64,000 bases of DNA from an uncultured Anaerolineaceae bacterium (GTDB lineage: Bacteria; Chloroflexota; Anaerolineae; Anaerolineales; Anaerolineaceae), in contig CAKMKJ010000005.1 of assembly GCA_927443345.1 (NCBI GenBank), positions 1 to 64,000 of the forward strand, in the 5' to 3' direction. The translations under genes and the position numbers were made by a program. This document shows positions 17,778 to 28,105 of the stretch, in pieces; position 1 is the first letter of the stretch; each line of letters starts with the position of its first letter. The notes under the pieces were generated by a model. It saw only the letters and a program-made list of their open reading frames with translations, made no database searches and had not been told where the DNA came from.

Positions 17778-18821
17778 TTACTTCACCATGGTGGTGATAT
17801 CAACGCCAGATGCCTGCAAAGCTGCACGGAAAGCATCGTAGAATGAGTCTTCAGAGACTTTCAAGCCCTGAATTTCATAACCGGCATTTTTCAAAATATC
17901 AACACCTTCTTCAGAATCAGACATGGCAAGGAAACCTGCAAGAACCTTGGCACCGATGTCTTCGGGCATCGCTGAAGAGAATGAAACATTGTCATTGGGA
18001 ATGATATTATCGGTACGCCAAATTACAACCACCTTTTCATTGATATCTTCATGAATTTTGTCGGTGGTACGGGCATCGATATAAGTGGTGCCGAAATCAC
18101 AGATTACACCAGTCGATACATCATTAGAAACTGATACTCCGGCATAAAGAGCCTGAATAACCTGTGGATGGCCTTGAACAGCAGCAGGCGTCTTGTATTC
18201 AACACCATATTGCTTTAGCAATCCACCCGGAATGATATAACCGGAAACAGATAAAGGATCGGTGAAACAGGGTCTTTTACCAGAAAACTGAGCAAGTGCG
18301 GTTTCAGCATCAGCCGTATTGGCGTTTGTTTCTGCATCAAAATAGGATGTGAAATTCATGTCTGCATGTGCAACAAATTGAGCGCCATAGAAATCAGATC
18401 CATTGCGTACAGTAACCAATTTTACTTCAGCAGCCTCTGCTTGTTTTGCCAACAAATAGGCAAATGTAGGCATAAAACCAACATGTGCGTTGCCAGATGA
18501 CATAGCTTCGATTAATGCAGTATAGCTATTCGGAATCGTCACTTCATATTCTAAACCGGTTGCATCGTTTAGGAATGTGGCAATTGCCTCTCCACCAACA
18601 GTTAACTGCTCAGCAGTTGCAGAAGGGGCTAGAGCAATGATGATGGGGTTATCCGCTGTTCCTAAAGGAACAACAGGAGCCTCAGTAGCCACAGGCGCCT
18701 CAGTGGGTGCAGCCGTTGCAACAGGTGCTTCGGTTGGAACTGGGGCCGCAGGGGCACATGCACTTAGAACCAAAGTACTCAACACTAAAACAGTTACTAA
18801 AACAAAAAGAAACTTTTTCAC
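17778..18821 (-). CDS. phnD: Phosphonate-type ABC transporter substrate-binding lipoprotein PhnD
   Basis: GTG start at 18821 with AGGAGAG RBS gives VKKFLFVLVTVLVLSTLVLSACAPAAP lipobox; PhnD-like GNAHVGFMPTFAYLLA, HPQVIQALYAGVS. Confidence 0.88.
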   Translation of the reverse strand: MKKFLFVLVTVLVLSTLVLSACAPAAPVPTEAPVATAAPTEAPVATEAPVVPLGTADNPIIIALAPSATAEQLTVGGEAIATFLNDATGLEYEVTIPNSYTALIEAMSSGNAHVGFMPTFAYLLAKQAEAAEVKLVTVRNGSDFYGAQFVAHADMNFTSYFDAETNANTADAETALAQFSGKRPCFTDPLSVSGYIIPGGLLKQYGVEYKTPAAVQGHPQVIQALYAGVSVSNDVSTGVICDFGTTYIDARTTDKIHEDINEKVVVIWRTDNIIPNDNVSFSSAMPEDIGAKVLAGFLAMSDSEEGVDILKNAGYEIQGLKVSEDSFYDAFRAALQASGVDITTMVK

Positions 18822-18853
18822 TTCTCTCCTCCTCTGGGGATGAAATAAAAATG

Positions 18854-18880
18854 ATTCACGTTGCAAGTCGCAACGTGAAT
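18854..18880 (-). terminator. Perfect hairpin between degV and phnD (terminator or leader structure)
   Basis: ATTCACGTTGC-AAGTC-GCAACGTGAAT. Confidence 0.5.
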
Positions 18881-18952
18881 TCATCATATATCAATCCAAA
18901 CCAAAAGGCAAGTTGGGTAGTTCGGTTTTTTTCTTAAAAATTTACGGTATTT

Positions 18953-19813
18953 TTATTTCTCGCTGTACCCTGACAGCGCAATGGCGTTTGGCCCGGTATG
19001 TACACCTAACACAGGTGATGTTAGTGCAATGATGAGTTCAATGGGTTTCAATTCAGAAATAATTTTCTCTGCCAATGCTTTGGCATCTTCAAGAGCATTG
19101 TTGTGCAAAATGGCAATACGTAAAGGTTTTGTGAGATCCAATTTTTTGATAAAAGTGGAATACAAGGATTCAATAGCCTTGGCACGCGTTCGTGAAATAT
19201 CCACGGCTTCGACAGAGCCTGTAACATGGTTTACTCTAATTTGCGGCTTTATTTTCAAAACATTATTTACCAATTTGGCTGCACCGGCAATCCTGCCACC
19301 TTTAAACAGAAATTCCAGAGTATCCAACAGCACATGAAGGTGTAAATTCTCGCGAACATTATCAACAATGGTCACCATTTCATTTACACTGGCGCCGGTT
19401 TCTCTCGCTCGCGCGCAAGCAAGCACCTGCCAGCCTAAGCCCATGGTGTTAGATTTAGAATCAATTATTGTTACAGGGATGTCAATATTCTTGGCCGCCA
19501 TTCTTGCTGATTCCATCGTGCCGCTCATAGCTGAACTTATCGTCAAAACGACTATTTGTTCTGCGCCATCGTCTTTTGCATTTTGATATGCTGCAAGAAA
19601 ATCACCTGGTGCAGGCTGAGATGTAGTCGGATGGTTTTTCTCAACAATTAACCGTTGATAAAACTCTTCAGGGTGTATATCCACACCATCCAAATAAGAT
19701 TGTGATCCAATCACTATTGTTAAAGGAACTACATTGATCTGATATTGAGAAATAAATTCTGCTGGCAGATTATTTGTGCTATCAGTAATTATTGCAATTT
19801 TTTCAATAGTCAT
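18953..19813 (-). CDS. DegV family (fatty-acid-binding) protein
   Basis: IAIITDSTNNLPAEF, TSQPAPGDFLAAYQNA, VLTISSAMSGTMESARMAA, LEFLFKGGRI. Confidence 0.95.
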   Translation of the reverse strand: MTIEKIAIITDSTNNLPAEFISQYQINVVPLTIVIGSQSYLDGVDIHPEEFYQRLIVEKNHPTTSQPAPGDFLAAYQNAKDDGAEQIVVLTISSAMSGTMESARMAAKNIDIPVTIIDSKSNTMGLGWQVLACARARETGASVNEMVTIVDNVRENLHLHVLLDTLEFLFKGGRIAGAAKLVNNVLKIKPQIRVNHVTGSVEAVDISRTRAKAIESLYSTFIKKLDLTKPLRIAILHNNALEDAKALAEKIISELKPIELIIALTSPVLGVHTGPNAIALSGYSEK

Positions 19814-20061
19814 GAGATCACCTTAAAGAAAAGAGTATTTTGATAAGGATTGTACTTGATTGGTTTTTCTTGACCATGTGCAAAAAGATAGAACAGTCGC
19901 TTTTATTCACAAAAAGGATTTTATCAAATTTTCATATAACATTCACCTGTAATTCAGACTCAATAAAATTTTTTATTTCAGATTATAGATAATTTATGTC
20001 GACTTAATGGCATCCAATAACTTTGAATGTTAATATTGCTCTATAGCAACTTTTAAACAAG

Positions 20062-22782
20062 ATGAAAATAAACAAACCGAGTTCCTTTAGATGGCCGTTT
20101 CGCATGCGGATAGTTAAGCATCGCTTATATCTGCTTGCTTTATTATTGCTTATCGCTGGTTTTATTTTATCCGGCTGTTCAAAATCAAACCCGGTTATTC
20201 CAATTAGCGGCTTATCTACCTTAAAAGTTGTTATTGATAATAATTATCCTCCTTTTTCATTTTTAGATGAACAAGGAAAACTGCAAGGCATATTGATTGA
20301 CCGGTGGAAACTGTGGGAGCGAAAGACCGGCATAAAAGTTGAAATTACAGGTTTGGATTGGGGATTAGCTCAAAAACGAATGGAAGCCGGTGAATTTGGC
20401 GTCATTGATACCCTTTTCTGGACCGAATCGCGTGAAACATTATATGAATTCTCTGAACCCTATCAAGATATCGAAGTACCCATATATTTTAACAATAAGA
20501 TTTCGGGGATAGTAGATACCACATCACTGACAGGATTTTCAGTCGCCGTAAAGGCAAATGATGCTGCCATAGACTTTCTGACGAAAAATGGAATCACAAA
20601 CCTGGTTGAATATGAAAGTTATGAATCTATCATCAGAGCTGCAGCCGATAACCAGGTGGTAATCTTTGTAATGGATAAACCCGCTGCTGATTATTTTTTA
20701 GAAAAATACAAAATCAGCAGAAATTTTAATCAGACTGTTCCCCTCTATACTGGTCAATTCCGACGTGCAGTTTTAGAAGGAAATACTGCCCTTTTGAATG
20801 TTATTGAAAATGGTTATTCAAAAATCACTGAAGAAGAATATTCAACAATTGATCGAAAATGGTATGGAAGCTCAGTTGACACGCAATCATTCTTGCAAAT
20901 CATTGAGATAATTGGAGGCATCAGCCTGGTTTTCTTTTTGATATTGATCATTTGGAACCGCAGCCTTCAGTCACAAGTAAAAAGAAAAACAAAGGTCGTG
21001 CTTGAAAGTGAACAGAAATTCAGGCAAATTTTTGAGACCTCTTCAATGGGTATGTCGATTTCAGACAGCCAAGGTAAGTACCTATCTGGAAACCCCGCAA
21101 TACTGGAAATGCTAGGTTACAAACAAAAAGAATATTCCTTGTTTACGTCTACCAACCTGACACATCCCAATGAAATTGAACAATTCGAAAATTTGCGTCA
21201 TGAATTGTGGAAAGAAACAATTGAATCTTTCACATTCGAAAAACGGACCCTGCATAATGATGGGCATTACATTTGGGGTCGTGTAACTTCGTCATTAGTT
21301 TCAGACACCAACGGTAAACCTCAATTTTCAATTGAAATGTTCGAAGATATAACCTCACAAAAATATTCTGAAAAACTAAGAGAATCCATATATCGCATTT
21401 CACAGGCAACGATCTCAGCATCAAGTCTTGAAGATTTGTTTTCTTCAATCCAAAAAATCGTTGGTGAAATATTACCTGCCGAAAACTTTTATATTGCTTT
21501 ATATGATGCTGACACTAACTTGCTCCATTTTCCATTTTTTATGGATCAATTCGAAGCTACTGCAGAACCCATAGAACCAGGACATGGTCTTTCTGATTAT
21601 GTTATGCGTATGGGAAGACCACTGCTTGCCACAGAAGAAAATTTCGATAAATTATTAGCAACAGGTGAAGTTGAATTGATTGGCGCAAAGCCACTTTGTT
21701 GGCTCGGTGTTCCCCTGATTGTAAATGATGTGGTCATCGGCGTAATGACCACCCAAAGTTATACAAAAGATATCTCTTTCAGTCAAAAAGATGCTGAGTT
21801 CCTGGAATTTGTGTCGAACCAAATCGCTCAAGCCATTGAACTCAAACGTATAGACGAAGCAAGCAAACAATCTGCGTTGCGATATCGTTACTTATTCGAA
21901 GATTCTCCGGTCTCCATCTGGGAAGAAGATTATTCAGGAGTTAAGACACATCTTGAAAAACTAAGAGACAATGGTGTAAGAGACTTTAAGAAATTTTTTG
22001 AAGACTATCCTGAAGAAATCAGCCATTGCGTGTCTTTAATTAAAATATTGGATGTCAACAATCAGGCTTTGAAATTAACTAAAGCAAGCAGTAAGAGTGA
22101 ACTCTTCGAGAAATTTGATTGCATTCTGGATGAAAGCATTGCGAGAGTTTTTCTGCCGGAAATATTAAATATCGCTGAAGGAAAAACGGAGTTCGAATGG
22201 GAAGGGATCAATAAGGCCCTGGACGGAACTCCCATTTTTGTTAACCTTCGTTGGACTGTAGTTGAGGGCTATGAACAAAGCTTATCAAAAGTCATCGTGT
22301 CAATGATCGATGTATCAAAAAGCAAAAAAGCTGAAGCAGAACTCTTGGCAAGCGAAGAACGATATCGAAACCTGGTTGATAACCTTGGAGAAGGCATCGT
22401 AATCATCGATCAAAACACCAGATTCCTGTTTGCAAACCACAGCGCCAATGAAATATTTGGTTTTACTCAAGGAACTCTTGAAAAAACGAATCTTAATAGT
22501 TTTATTAAATCTGATTCACATGATTATATTAATCAACAAATAGGCACCTTAAAAGCTGGAGAGTCGAATACTTTTGAAGTCGAAATAATAAGACAGGATG
22601 GCGAACATCGTTTTGTTCAAATTTTCGCCAGCCCTCAATTTGATACTAATCATATTTTCACCGGAACGTTTGGCATTATTCATGACATTACAGAAAGAAA
22701 AAAAATCAGAAGAGAAACGAGGTGTGCGCTCACGTTTCGAAGAAATGCTGACCAATATTTCTACAAGATTCATCAATGTTGA
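20062..22782 (+). CDS. SBP_bac_3-like periplasmic domain + PAS/GAF sensor; reads out of frame after the A8 run at 22698-22705
   Basis: N-terminal LKVVIDNNYPPFSFLDEQGKLQGILIDRW; PAS and GAF repeats; ends shortly after PAS-type IIHDITERKK. Confidence 0.85.
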   Translation: MKINKPSSFRWPFRMRIVKHRLYLLALLLLIAGFILSGCSKSNPVIPISGLSTLKVVIDNNYPPFSFLDEQGKLQGILIDRWKLWERKTGIKVEITGLDWGLAQKRMEAGEFGVIDTLFWTESRETLYEFSEPYQDIEVPIYFNNKISGIVDTTSLTGFSVAVKANDAAIDFLTKNGITNLVEYESYESIIRAAADNQVVIFVMDKPAADYFLEKYKISRNFNQTVPLYTGQFRRAVLEGNTALLNVIENGYSKITEEEYSTIDRKWYGSSVDTQSFLQIIEIIGGISLVFFLILIIWNRSLQSQVKRKTKVVLESEQKFRQIFETSSMGMSISDSQGKYLSGNPAILEMLGYKQKEYSLFTSTNLTHPNEIEQFENLRHELWKETIESFTFEKRTLHNDGHYIWGRVTSSLVSDTNGKPQFSIEMFEDITSQKYSEKLRESIYRISQATISASSLEDLFSSIQKIVGEILPAENFYIALYDADTNLLHFPFFMDQFEATAEPIEPGHGLSDYVMRMGRPLLATEENFDKLLATGEVELIGAKPLCWLGVPLIVNDVVIGVMTTQSYTKDISFSQKDAEFLEFVSNQIAQAIELKRIDEASKQSALRYRYLFEDSPVSIWEEDYSGVKTHLEKLRDNGVRDFKKFFEDYPEEISHCVSLIKILDVNNQALKLTKASSKSELFEKFDCILDESIARVFLPEILNIAEGKTEFEWEGINKALDGTPIFVNLRWTVVEGYEQSLSKVIVSMIDVSKSKKAEAELLASEERYRNLVDNLGEGIVIIDQNTRFLFANHSANEIFGFTQGTLEKTNLNSFIKSDSHDYINQQIGTLKAGESNTFEVEIIRQDGEHRFVQIFASPQFDTNHIFTGTFGIIHDITERKKIRRETRCALTFRRNADQYFYKIHQC

Positions 22783-23776
22783 TAATGAAGATATCGATAA
22801 TGAGATTATCTCTGTTTTGAAACATATTGGCCAATTTGAAAACGTCGATAGAACATATGTGTTTAGAATTGACCCAAAAACTAAGACTATGAGCAATACG
22901 CATGAATGGTGTCGAGAAGGAATCACTCCAAAAATTCACGCGGTACAAGATCTGCCGATCCAAAATTATCATTGGTTTATAGAACAAATCACCTGCGATC
23001 CATTAATCATCAGCAGGGTAAATGATTTACCTCTCGCTGCGTCAATAGAGAAAAAGATCTTTCAAAGTCACGGCATCCAATCGTTGGCCAACTTCCCCAT
23101 GTGGGTAAACCTGGAACTGGTCGGGTTCGTCGGGTTTGATGCAGTCACAGAAGAACATACCTGGGATATGGAAAACATAGCCATGTTGCAGCAATTTGCC
23201 AACATCATCAGCAACGCGATCGAAAGATCCCGGTTGTTGAAAATTCTCGAAGACCGTGCCATCCGTGATGAATTGACAGGGGTCTTGAACCGCCGTGGAT
23301 TCCTTCAGATTGCCAATACTGAATTGATTAGAGGGCGTAGATACCATCACCCAATTGGCATGATTCTGTTGGATATGGATCACTTAAAAAGAATTAACGA
23401 TACCTACGGACATGCCGCCGGCGATGTCGCACTGCTTGAAATATCAAAGTTCTGCATCAAGAATACCCGCGAAATTGACGTAATTGGTCGATGGGGCGGC
23501 GACGAATTTGTAATCTTGCTGCCTGAGAGCGATGAAGAGTCAACCATCAGGGCAGCTACCAGACTTCAACAAAACATTAGTGAGCGAACTATTCAAATAT
23601 TAGGACAAGAAATTCAATTGTCCATCAGCGCTGGTGTCGCATTGGCTGAAAAAGACATCACAACGATTGATGAACTGTTCAAGAATGCTGATTCAGCCCT
23701 CTACCTTGCAAAAGAAGCCGGGCGTAACCGCATAAAAGCATATCAAGCCTTTGATCAAACTACCCTTACTTTCTAA
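22598..23776 (+). CDS. GAF + GGDEF diguanylate cyclase segment; probable 3' continuation of the preceding ORF in the next frame (true coding likely begins about 22706)
   Basis: RDELTGVLNRRGFL, GRWGGDEFVILLP; N-terminal residues encoded upstream of 22690 do not look like a domain. Confidence 0.85.
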   Translation: MANIVLFKFSPALNLILIIFSPERLALFMTLQKEKKSEEKRGVRSRFEEMLTNISTRFINVDNEDIDNEIISVLKHIGQFENVDRTYVFRIDPKTKTMSNTHEWCREGITPKIHAVQDLPIQNYHWFIEQITCDPLIISRVNDLPLAASIEKKIFQSHGIQSLANFPMWVNLELVGFVGFDAVTEEHTWDMENIAMLQQFANIISNAIERSRLLKILEDRAIRDELTGVLNRRGFLQIANTELIRGRRYHHPIGMILLDMDHLKRINDTYGHAAGDVALLEISKFCIKNTREIDVIGRWGGDEFVILLPESDEESTIRAATRLQQNISERTIQILGQEIQLSISAGVALAEKDITTIDELFKNADSALYLAKEAGRNRIKAYQAFDQTTLTF

Positions 23777-24093
23777 ATCCTGCTTTTCAAACATGACTAT
23801 TACATTTATCCCCTTTTGTCTGACAACCGAAATAACTTTCTTGAATTGATAATTTATTCATGCTATCATGACTAGTGCGGTATTGTTCAATAATCAGAAC
23901 AATTAAGATTATTTCAAACTTTATGTTTTGATGGATTCCAGAAGCAAAGGAGGTCGACTGACAAAACCCGCTACAAATTTTCCCTGATTCTCAATCGAAT
24001 AGATTGACCGATAATTTTTGTGCAAATAATATTTAATGGCAATTCATCCAGCCGCAAGACTGGAAACCCGCAAATTCAAAGACAGGACATACT

Positions 24094-24987
24094 ATGATTA
24101 ATCCGCATCCAGGACTACCAGAATTACAGTATGTAAAACCCGCAACCCTGCAAGAAGCCAGCAAATTTCTTGCTGACAATGCAGGCGTGGCAAAACCCTA
24201 TTCAGGCGGCACAGACAGTTTCGTCCGACTTCGAGATGGGATATTAAAACTTGATTACCTTGTAGACATTAAAGGATTGGAAGGCACCAAAGAGCTGTCT
24301 TTTGATCCCCAAAAAGGGTTGACTATAGGTGCCGCAATTACCATGAATCAGGTGGCAAGGCATCCTGATGTGCTCAAACATTACCCCAATCTGGCTGAAG
24401 CAGCCGAGTCTGTGGCTAGTTATCAATTGCGAAATCGCGCCACCATTATCGGTAATATCTGCAATGCCTCACCAGCCGGAGATACCATCGGAACCTGCAT
24501 GATCCTTGATGGTGTGCTCAAAGTGCATGGCGTGGATGGCGTTCGAGCAGTTTCTCTCAGTAGTTTCTTCCTGGCTCCAGGACGCACCGTTTTAAAACCT
24601 GGTGACGTCGTGGTCGCCGTTCAATTACCCATTCCTCCCAAAGGGTTGGTGGGTACCTATAAAAAGCTTGGCCGCAACCGTATTGGTGACCTTTCAATCG
24701 TGGCTGTCGCCGTTTTAGGTTACCCAACCCCAGAAAGTGCTTCAGGTTACCGGTTCCGAATAGCGCTCGCCTCCGTTGCTCCTGTGCCATTTGAATCATT
24801 CAAGGCAGAAGGGGTCCTTTCAGGAAACAAGATTACCGCTGAACTGATTGATGAGGCAGCAGGGGCAACCATGGATTCTGTGACCCCCATTGATGATGTG
24901 CGCGGTTCTGCTCGTTATCGCAAACAAATGGTGAAGAACCTGACTCGTGAAGCGCTCACAGAAGTCTGGACGAAACTCAGCAAATAG
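24094..24987 (+). CDS. Molybdenum hydroxylase FAD-binding subunit (CoxM/XdhB-like)
   Basis: AKPYSGGTDSFVRLRDG, RNRATIIGNICNASPAGDT. Confidence 0.93.
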   Translation: MINPHPGLPELQYVKPATLQEASKFLADNAGVAKPYSGGTDSFVRLRDGILKLDYLVDIKGLEGTKELSFDPQKGLTIGAAITMNQVARHPDVLKHYPNLAEAAESVASYQLRNRATIIGNICNASPAGDTIGTCMILDGVLKVHGVDGVRAVSLSSFFLAPGRTVLKPGDVVVAVQLPIPPKGLVGTYKKLGRNRIGDLSIVAVAVLGYPTPESASGYRFRIALASVAPVPFESFKAEGVLSGNKITAELIDEAAGATMDSVTPIDDVRGSARYRKQMVKNLTREALTEVWTKLSK

Positions 24988-25023
24988 CCTTTATGGTTAT
25001 TTGATCCTGTTCAGGAGGTAATT

Positions 25024-25485
25024 ATGACTTTGAAAACGATCACCCTCACCGTCAACGACTTGGTTGAAACGGTGGATGTTCCCCAAAATATGACCCTGCT
25101 CCAAATGATCCGCGAGAAATTATCACTGACTGGCACCAAAAATGGTTGTGCAGCCGGTGAATGCGGAGCATGTACGGTATTGATGAACGGTGAACCAGTA
25201 AACAGTTGCATGGTTCTTGCTGCTGAATGTGAAGGCGCCAATATCGTCACTGTAGAAGGGTTAGCCAAGGCTGGCAAGTTGTCTACATTACAAGACACCA
25301 TCATAGAAGCCGGTGGTGTTCAGTGTGGATTCTGCACCCCAGGGATGTTGATTTCTGCTACCGCCTTGCTCAAACGCAACCCCAATCCTACAGACTCTGA
25401 GATCAGATCAGCCATTGTGGGCAACCTGTGCCGCTGCACTGGTTATGTGCGCATCGTGGATGCCATCAAGATGGCGGCCAAATAG
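25024..25485 (+). CDS. Molybdenum hydroxylase [2Fe-2S] subunit (CoxS/XdhC-like)
   Basis: NGCAAGECGACTVLMNG, QCGFCTPGM, NLCRCTGYVRIVDA. Confidence 0.96.
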   Translation: MTLKTITLTVNDLVETVDVPQNMTLLQMIREKLSLTGTKNGCAAGECGACTVLMNGEPVNSCMVLAAECEGANIVTVEGLAKAGKLSTLQDTIIEAGGVQCGFCTPGMLISATALLKRNPNPTDSEIRSAIVGNLCRCTGYVRIVDAIKMAAK

Positions 25486-25536
25486 GCCCTAAAGCGATCA
25501 GTATCAGGATAGGCGAATTCATCCAAGGAGCCAAAT

Positions 25537-27894
25537 ATGGCAAACGCAAAATCAAAAGAACAAGTTGTTAACCCCATCGGCGCAAGTTTTACGCGTAATG
25601 ATGTTTACGAAAAAGTTACCGGCAGCGCAGTGTATGCAGATGATATTCAATTTGGCAACAAATTGCTATATGCACGTGCCAAACGAAGTCCATACCCGCA
25701 TGCCTTGATCAAGAAGATTGACATTAGCAAAGCTGAAGCCCTGCCCGGTGTAAAAGTTGTCGTCACCGGAAAAGACTTCCCCAATCGTATCGGTTTGTAT
25801 CTTCAAGACAAAACCATTTTCGCAACCGACCGTGTGCGTTTCATTGGTGAGCCGGTGGCTGCAGTAGCCGCCATCAGCGAAGAAGTCGCCATGAAAGCAG
25901 TTGAATTAATCGAAGTTGAATATGAAGAACTTGAAGCGGTATTCGATGCTGAATTTGGTGCTTCAGACAAAGCACCCTTAATTCACCCTGATCTTGATAA
26001 ATATGTTTGCCCCAACTTTATCTTCCCCAAAGCTGGCACCAACATTGCCAACCATTTCAAGATCCGCAAAGGCGATGTAAGCTCCGCCTGGGATAAATGT
26101 GCCTATGTTGTCGAACGCTCATTCAAAATTCCTCATATTCAGCATGTACCCATCGAAACCCACATTGCCATCGCCCAAATGGACGAAAAAGGCAAAGTAA
26201 CCGTGTGGGCTTCTTCACAATCACCATTCGCCCAACGCAACTTGATTGCCCATGCCCTGCACATCTCACAGAGCGACCTGCGCGTGATTGCCCCGTTGGT
26301 GGGCGGCGGTTTTGGTTCCAAAGCCGGCGTCACCATGGAAGCCATCCCCGTGGCTCTGGCTACCAAATGCAAAGGCTGGCCGGTAAAATTTCTTTTGACA
26401 CGTGAAGAAGAGTTCTATACCAACTTCGTGCGTCAGGGTCTCACCATCCATGTGAAAGTCGGCTGCGATAAAGAAGGCAACCTGCTCGCCCTCAAAAACA
26501 TGATGTATTGGGATGGCGGCGCTTCAACTGAATATGGCACCAATGTCACCCGCGCCGGCGGCTATTCAAGCTCCGGCCCTTATGACATTCCCAACGTTGA
26601 AACGGATAGCATCTGTGTCTATACCAACCACCCCATAGGCGGTGCTTACCGCGGATTCGGCATGTCCGAACTACACACTGGTCTGGATCAGGCCATCGAT
26701 GAACTGGCTGAAAAAGCTGGCGTAGACAAAGTAACCTTCCTTAAGAAAAATGGCGTCGCTGAAGGCGATGTTCTGGTCACCGGCATGATCATGCACAAAA
26801 ACGGCATCCAGGAATGCATTGATAACGTTGCCAAATCATTAAAAATGAATGAAAAAGAAAAACCCTCTTCACCCGATCGTCTGCGTGGCAAAGGTATTGC
26901 CGCCATGTGGAAAGCCCCCGCCATGCCCCCCAATCCCGGTTCAAGCGCCTGGGTTGAGATGTCTGAAGATGGAAACGTAACCGTCGGTCTTGGCGGACAG
27001 GAAATCGGACAGGGAACCTTCACTGTCATGGCTCAGATGGCCGCTGCCGCTCTTGGTGTGCCTTATGAAAAGGTGCGCATTGCCGGCCCGGTGGATACCC
27101 AATACAGCCCTTACGAATGGCAAACCGTTGCCAGCCGCCTCACCTGGAGCATGGGCAACGCCGTGGTTCTGGCAGCCAAAGACGCCAGACGACAGATTCT
27201 TGAGACTGTTGCCGAAGCCTGGAAAGAAAGCACTGATGACCTGGATATCATCAACGGTGTGGTCGTCTCATATAAGAGCGAACGAGAAACCTCGCTAGAG
27301 AATATCGTCATCTATGGTATGCCCAAAGAAAACAACGAAGGCTGGACAGGCGGTCCGATTGTTGGACGCGGTTCATTCATGCCCAAGTATGTCACCAACC
27401 TTGATGCAGAAACCGGTCAGGGGCCGCGCGCAGTCGTGCATTACACTGTTGGCTGCGAAGGTCTTGATATCGAAATCGACAAGAACACCGGCACGATCTA
27501 TGTGCTCAAGGGCGCTGCTTCATTCGATGTTGGCAAGGCCATCAACCCGGCGCTGGTAAAAGCACAGGTTGAAGGCGGTTTTGCCCAGGGTCTAAGCTCG
27601 GCCATGTTTGAAGAGATCAAGCTGGTTAAGGGTGTGATGACCAACCCAAGCTTTGTAGATTACCGCATCGCCACCGCGCCTGATATGGATTTCCCGCTTG
27701 ATACCCCATTCGTAGAAGTACCTCAAGATGACGGTCCGTGGGGAGCACGCGGTGTGGGTGAACACCCCATGGTGCCCACCATCGCCGCGCTTGGAAACGC
27801 GATCTACGACGCTACAGGCATCCGCCTGACAAACCCGCCCTACTCGGCAGAAAAGATTTATCTGGCCATGTTAGATAAAGGATTAGTCAAGTAA
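25537..27894 (+). CDS. Molybdenum hydroxylase large (Mo-cofactor) subunit, xanthine dehydrogenase superfamily
   Basis: GGGFGSKAG, GGAYRGFGMSE, GLGGQEIGQGTFTVMAQ, WGARGVGEHP. Confidence 0.95.
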   Translation: MANAKSKEQVVNPIGASFTRNDVYEKVTGSAVYADDIQFGNKLLYARAKRSPYPHALIKKIDISKAEALPGVKVVVTGKDFPNRIGLYLQDKTIFATDRVRFIGEPVAAVAAISEEVAMKAVELIEVEYEELEAVFDAEFGASDKAPLIHPDLDKYVCPNFIFPKAGTNIANHFKIRKGDVSSAWDKCAYVVERSFKIPHIQHVPIETHIAIAQMDEKGKVTVWASSQSPFAQRNLIAHALHISQSDLRVIAPLVGGGFGSKAGVTMEAIPVALATKCKGWPVKFLLTREEEFYTNFVRQGLTIHVKVGCDKEGNLLALKNMMYWDGGASTEYGTNVTRAGGYSSSGPYDIPNVETDSICVYTNHPIGGAYRGFGMSELHTGLDQAIDELAEKAGVDKVTFLKKNGVAEGDVLVTGMIMHKNGIQECIDNVAKSLKMNEKEKPSSPDRLRGKGIAAMWKAPAMPPNPGSSAWVEMSEDGNVTVGLGGQEIGQGTFTVMAQMAAAALGVPYEKVRIAGPVDTQYSPYEWQTVASRLTWSMGNAVVLAAKDARRQILETVAEAWKESTDDLDIINGVVVSYKSERETSLENIVIYGMPKENNEGWTGGPIVGRGSFMPKYVTNLDAETGQGPRAVVHYTVGCEGLDIEIDKNTGTIYVLKGAASFDVGKAINPALVKAQVEGGFAQGLSSAMFEEIKLVKGVMTNPSFVDYRIATAPDMDFPLDTPFVEVPQDDGPWGARGVGEHPMVPTIAALGNAIYDATGIRLTNPPYSAEKIYLAMLDKGLVK

Positions 27895-27905
27895 ACAGCA
27901 TTGAG

Positions 27906-27938
27906 AACCGTGCCGGAAGCATCCGGCACGGTTTTTTC
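27906..27938 (+). terminator. Rho-independent terminator
   Basis: AACCGTGCCGGAAGCATCCGGCACGGTTTTTT. Confidence 0.9.
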
Positions 27939-28105
27939 TTTGCGCCATGATTGAATATAATTAGACATACTGTTCATACAAAAAATCAGTTATTTTTCAT
28001 GACAATCAACCATGCAGTATGCTATATGTATCACTTGAAATGTCAGACATCCAGCCGTACATTAATAATCAGAACAAACATGAATATAAATCCACGGAGG
28101 TAGTA

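Noticed and set aside
26139-27311. Several overlapping antisense and alternative-frame ORFs (60-113 aa) across the Mo-hydroxylase gene
   Set aside because: Typical shadow ORFs on a strongly coding region, with low-complexity or implausible composition; the same applies to most short ORFs listed opposite large genes.
24094-27894. CoxMSL-like carbon monoxide dehydrogenase
   Set aside because: The large subunit has AYRGFGMSE rather than the form I CODH AYXCSFR active-site loop, so it is called only as a generic xanthine-dehydrogenase-superfamily Mo hydroxylase.
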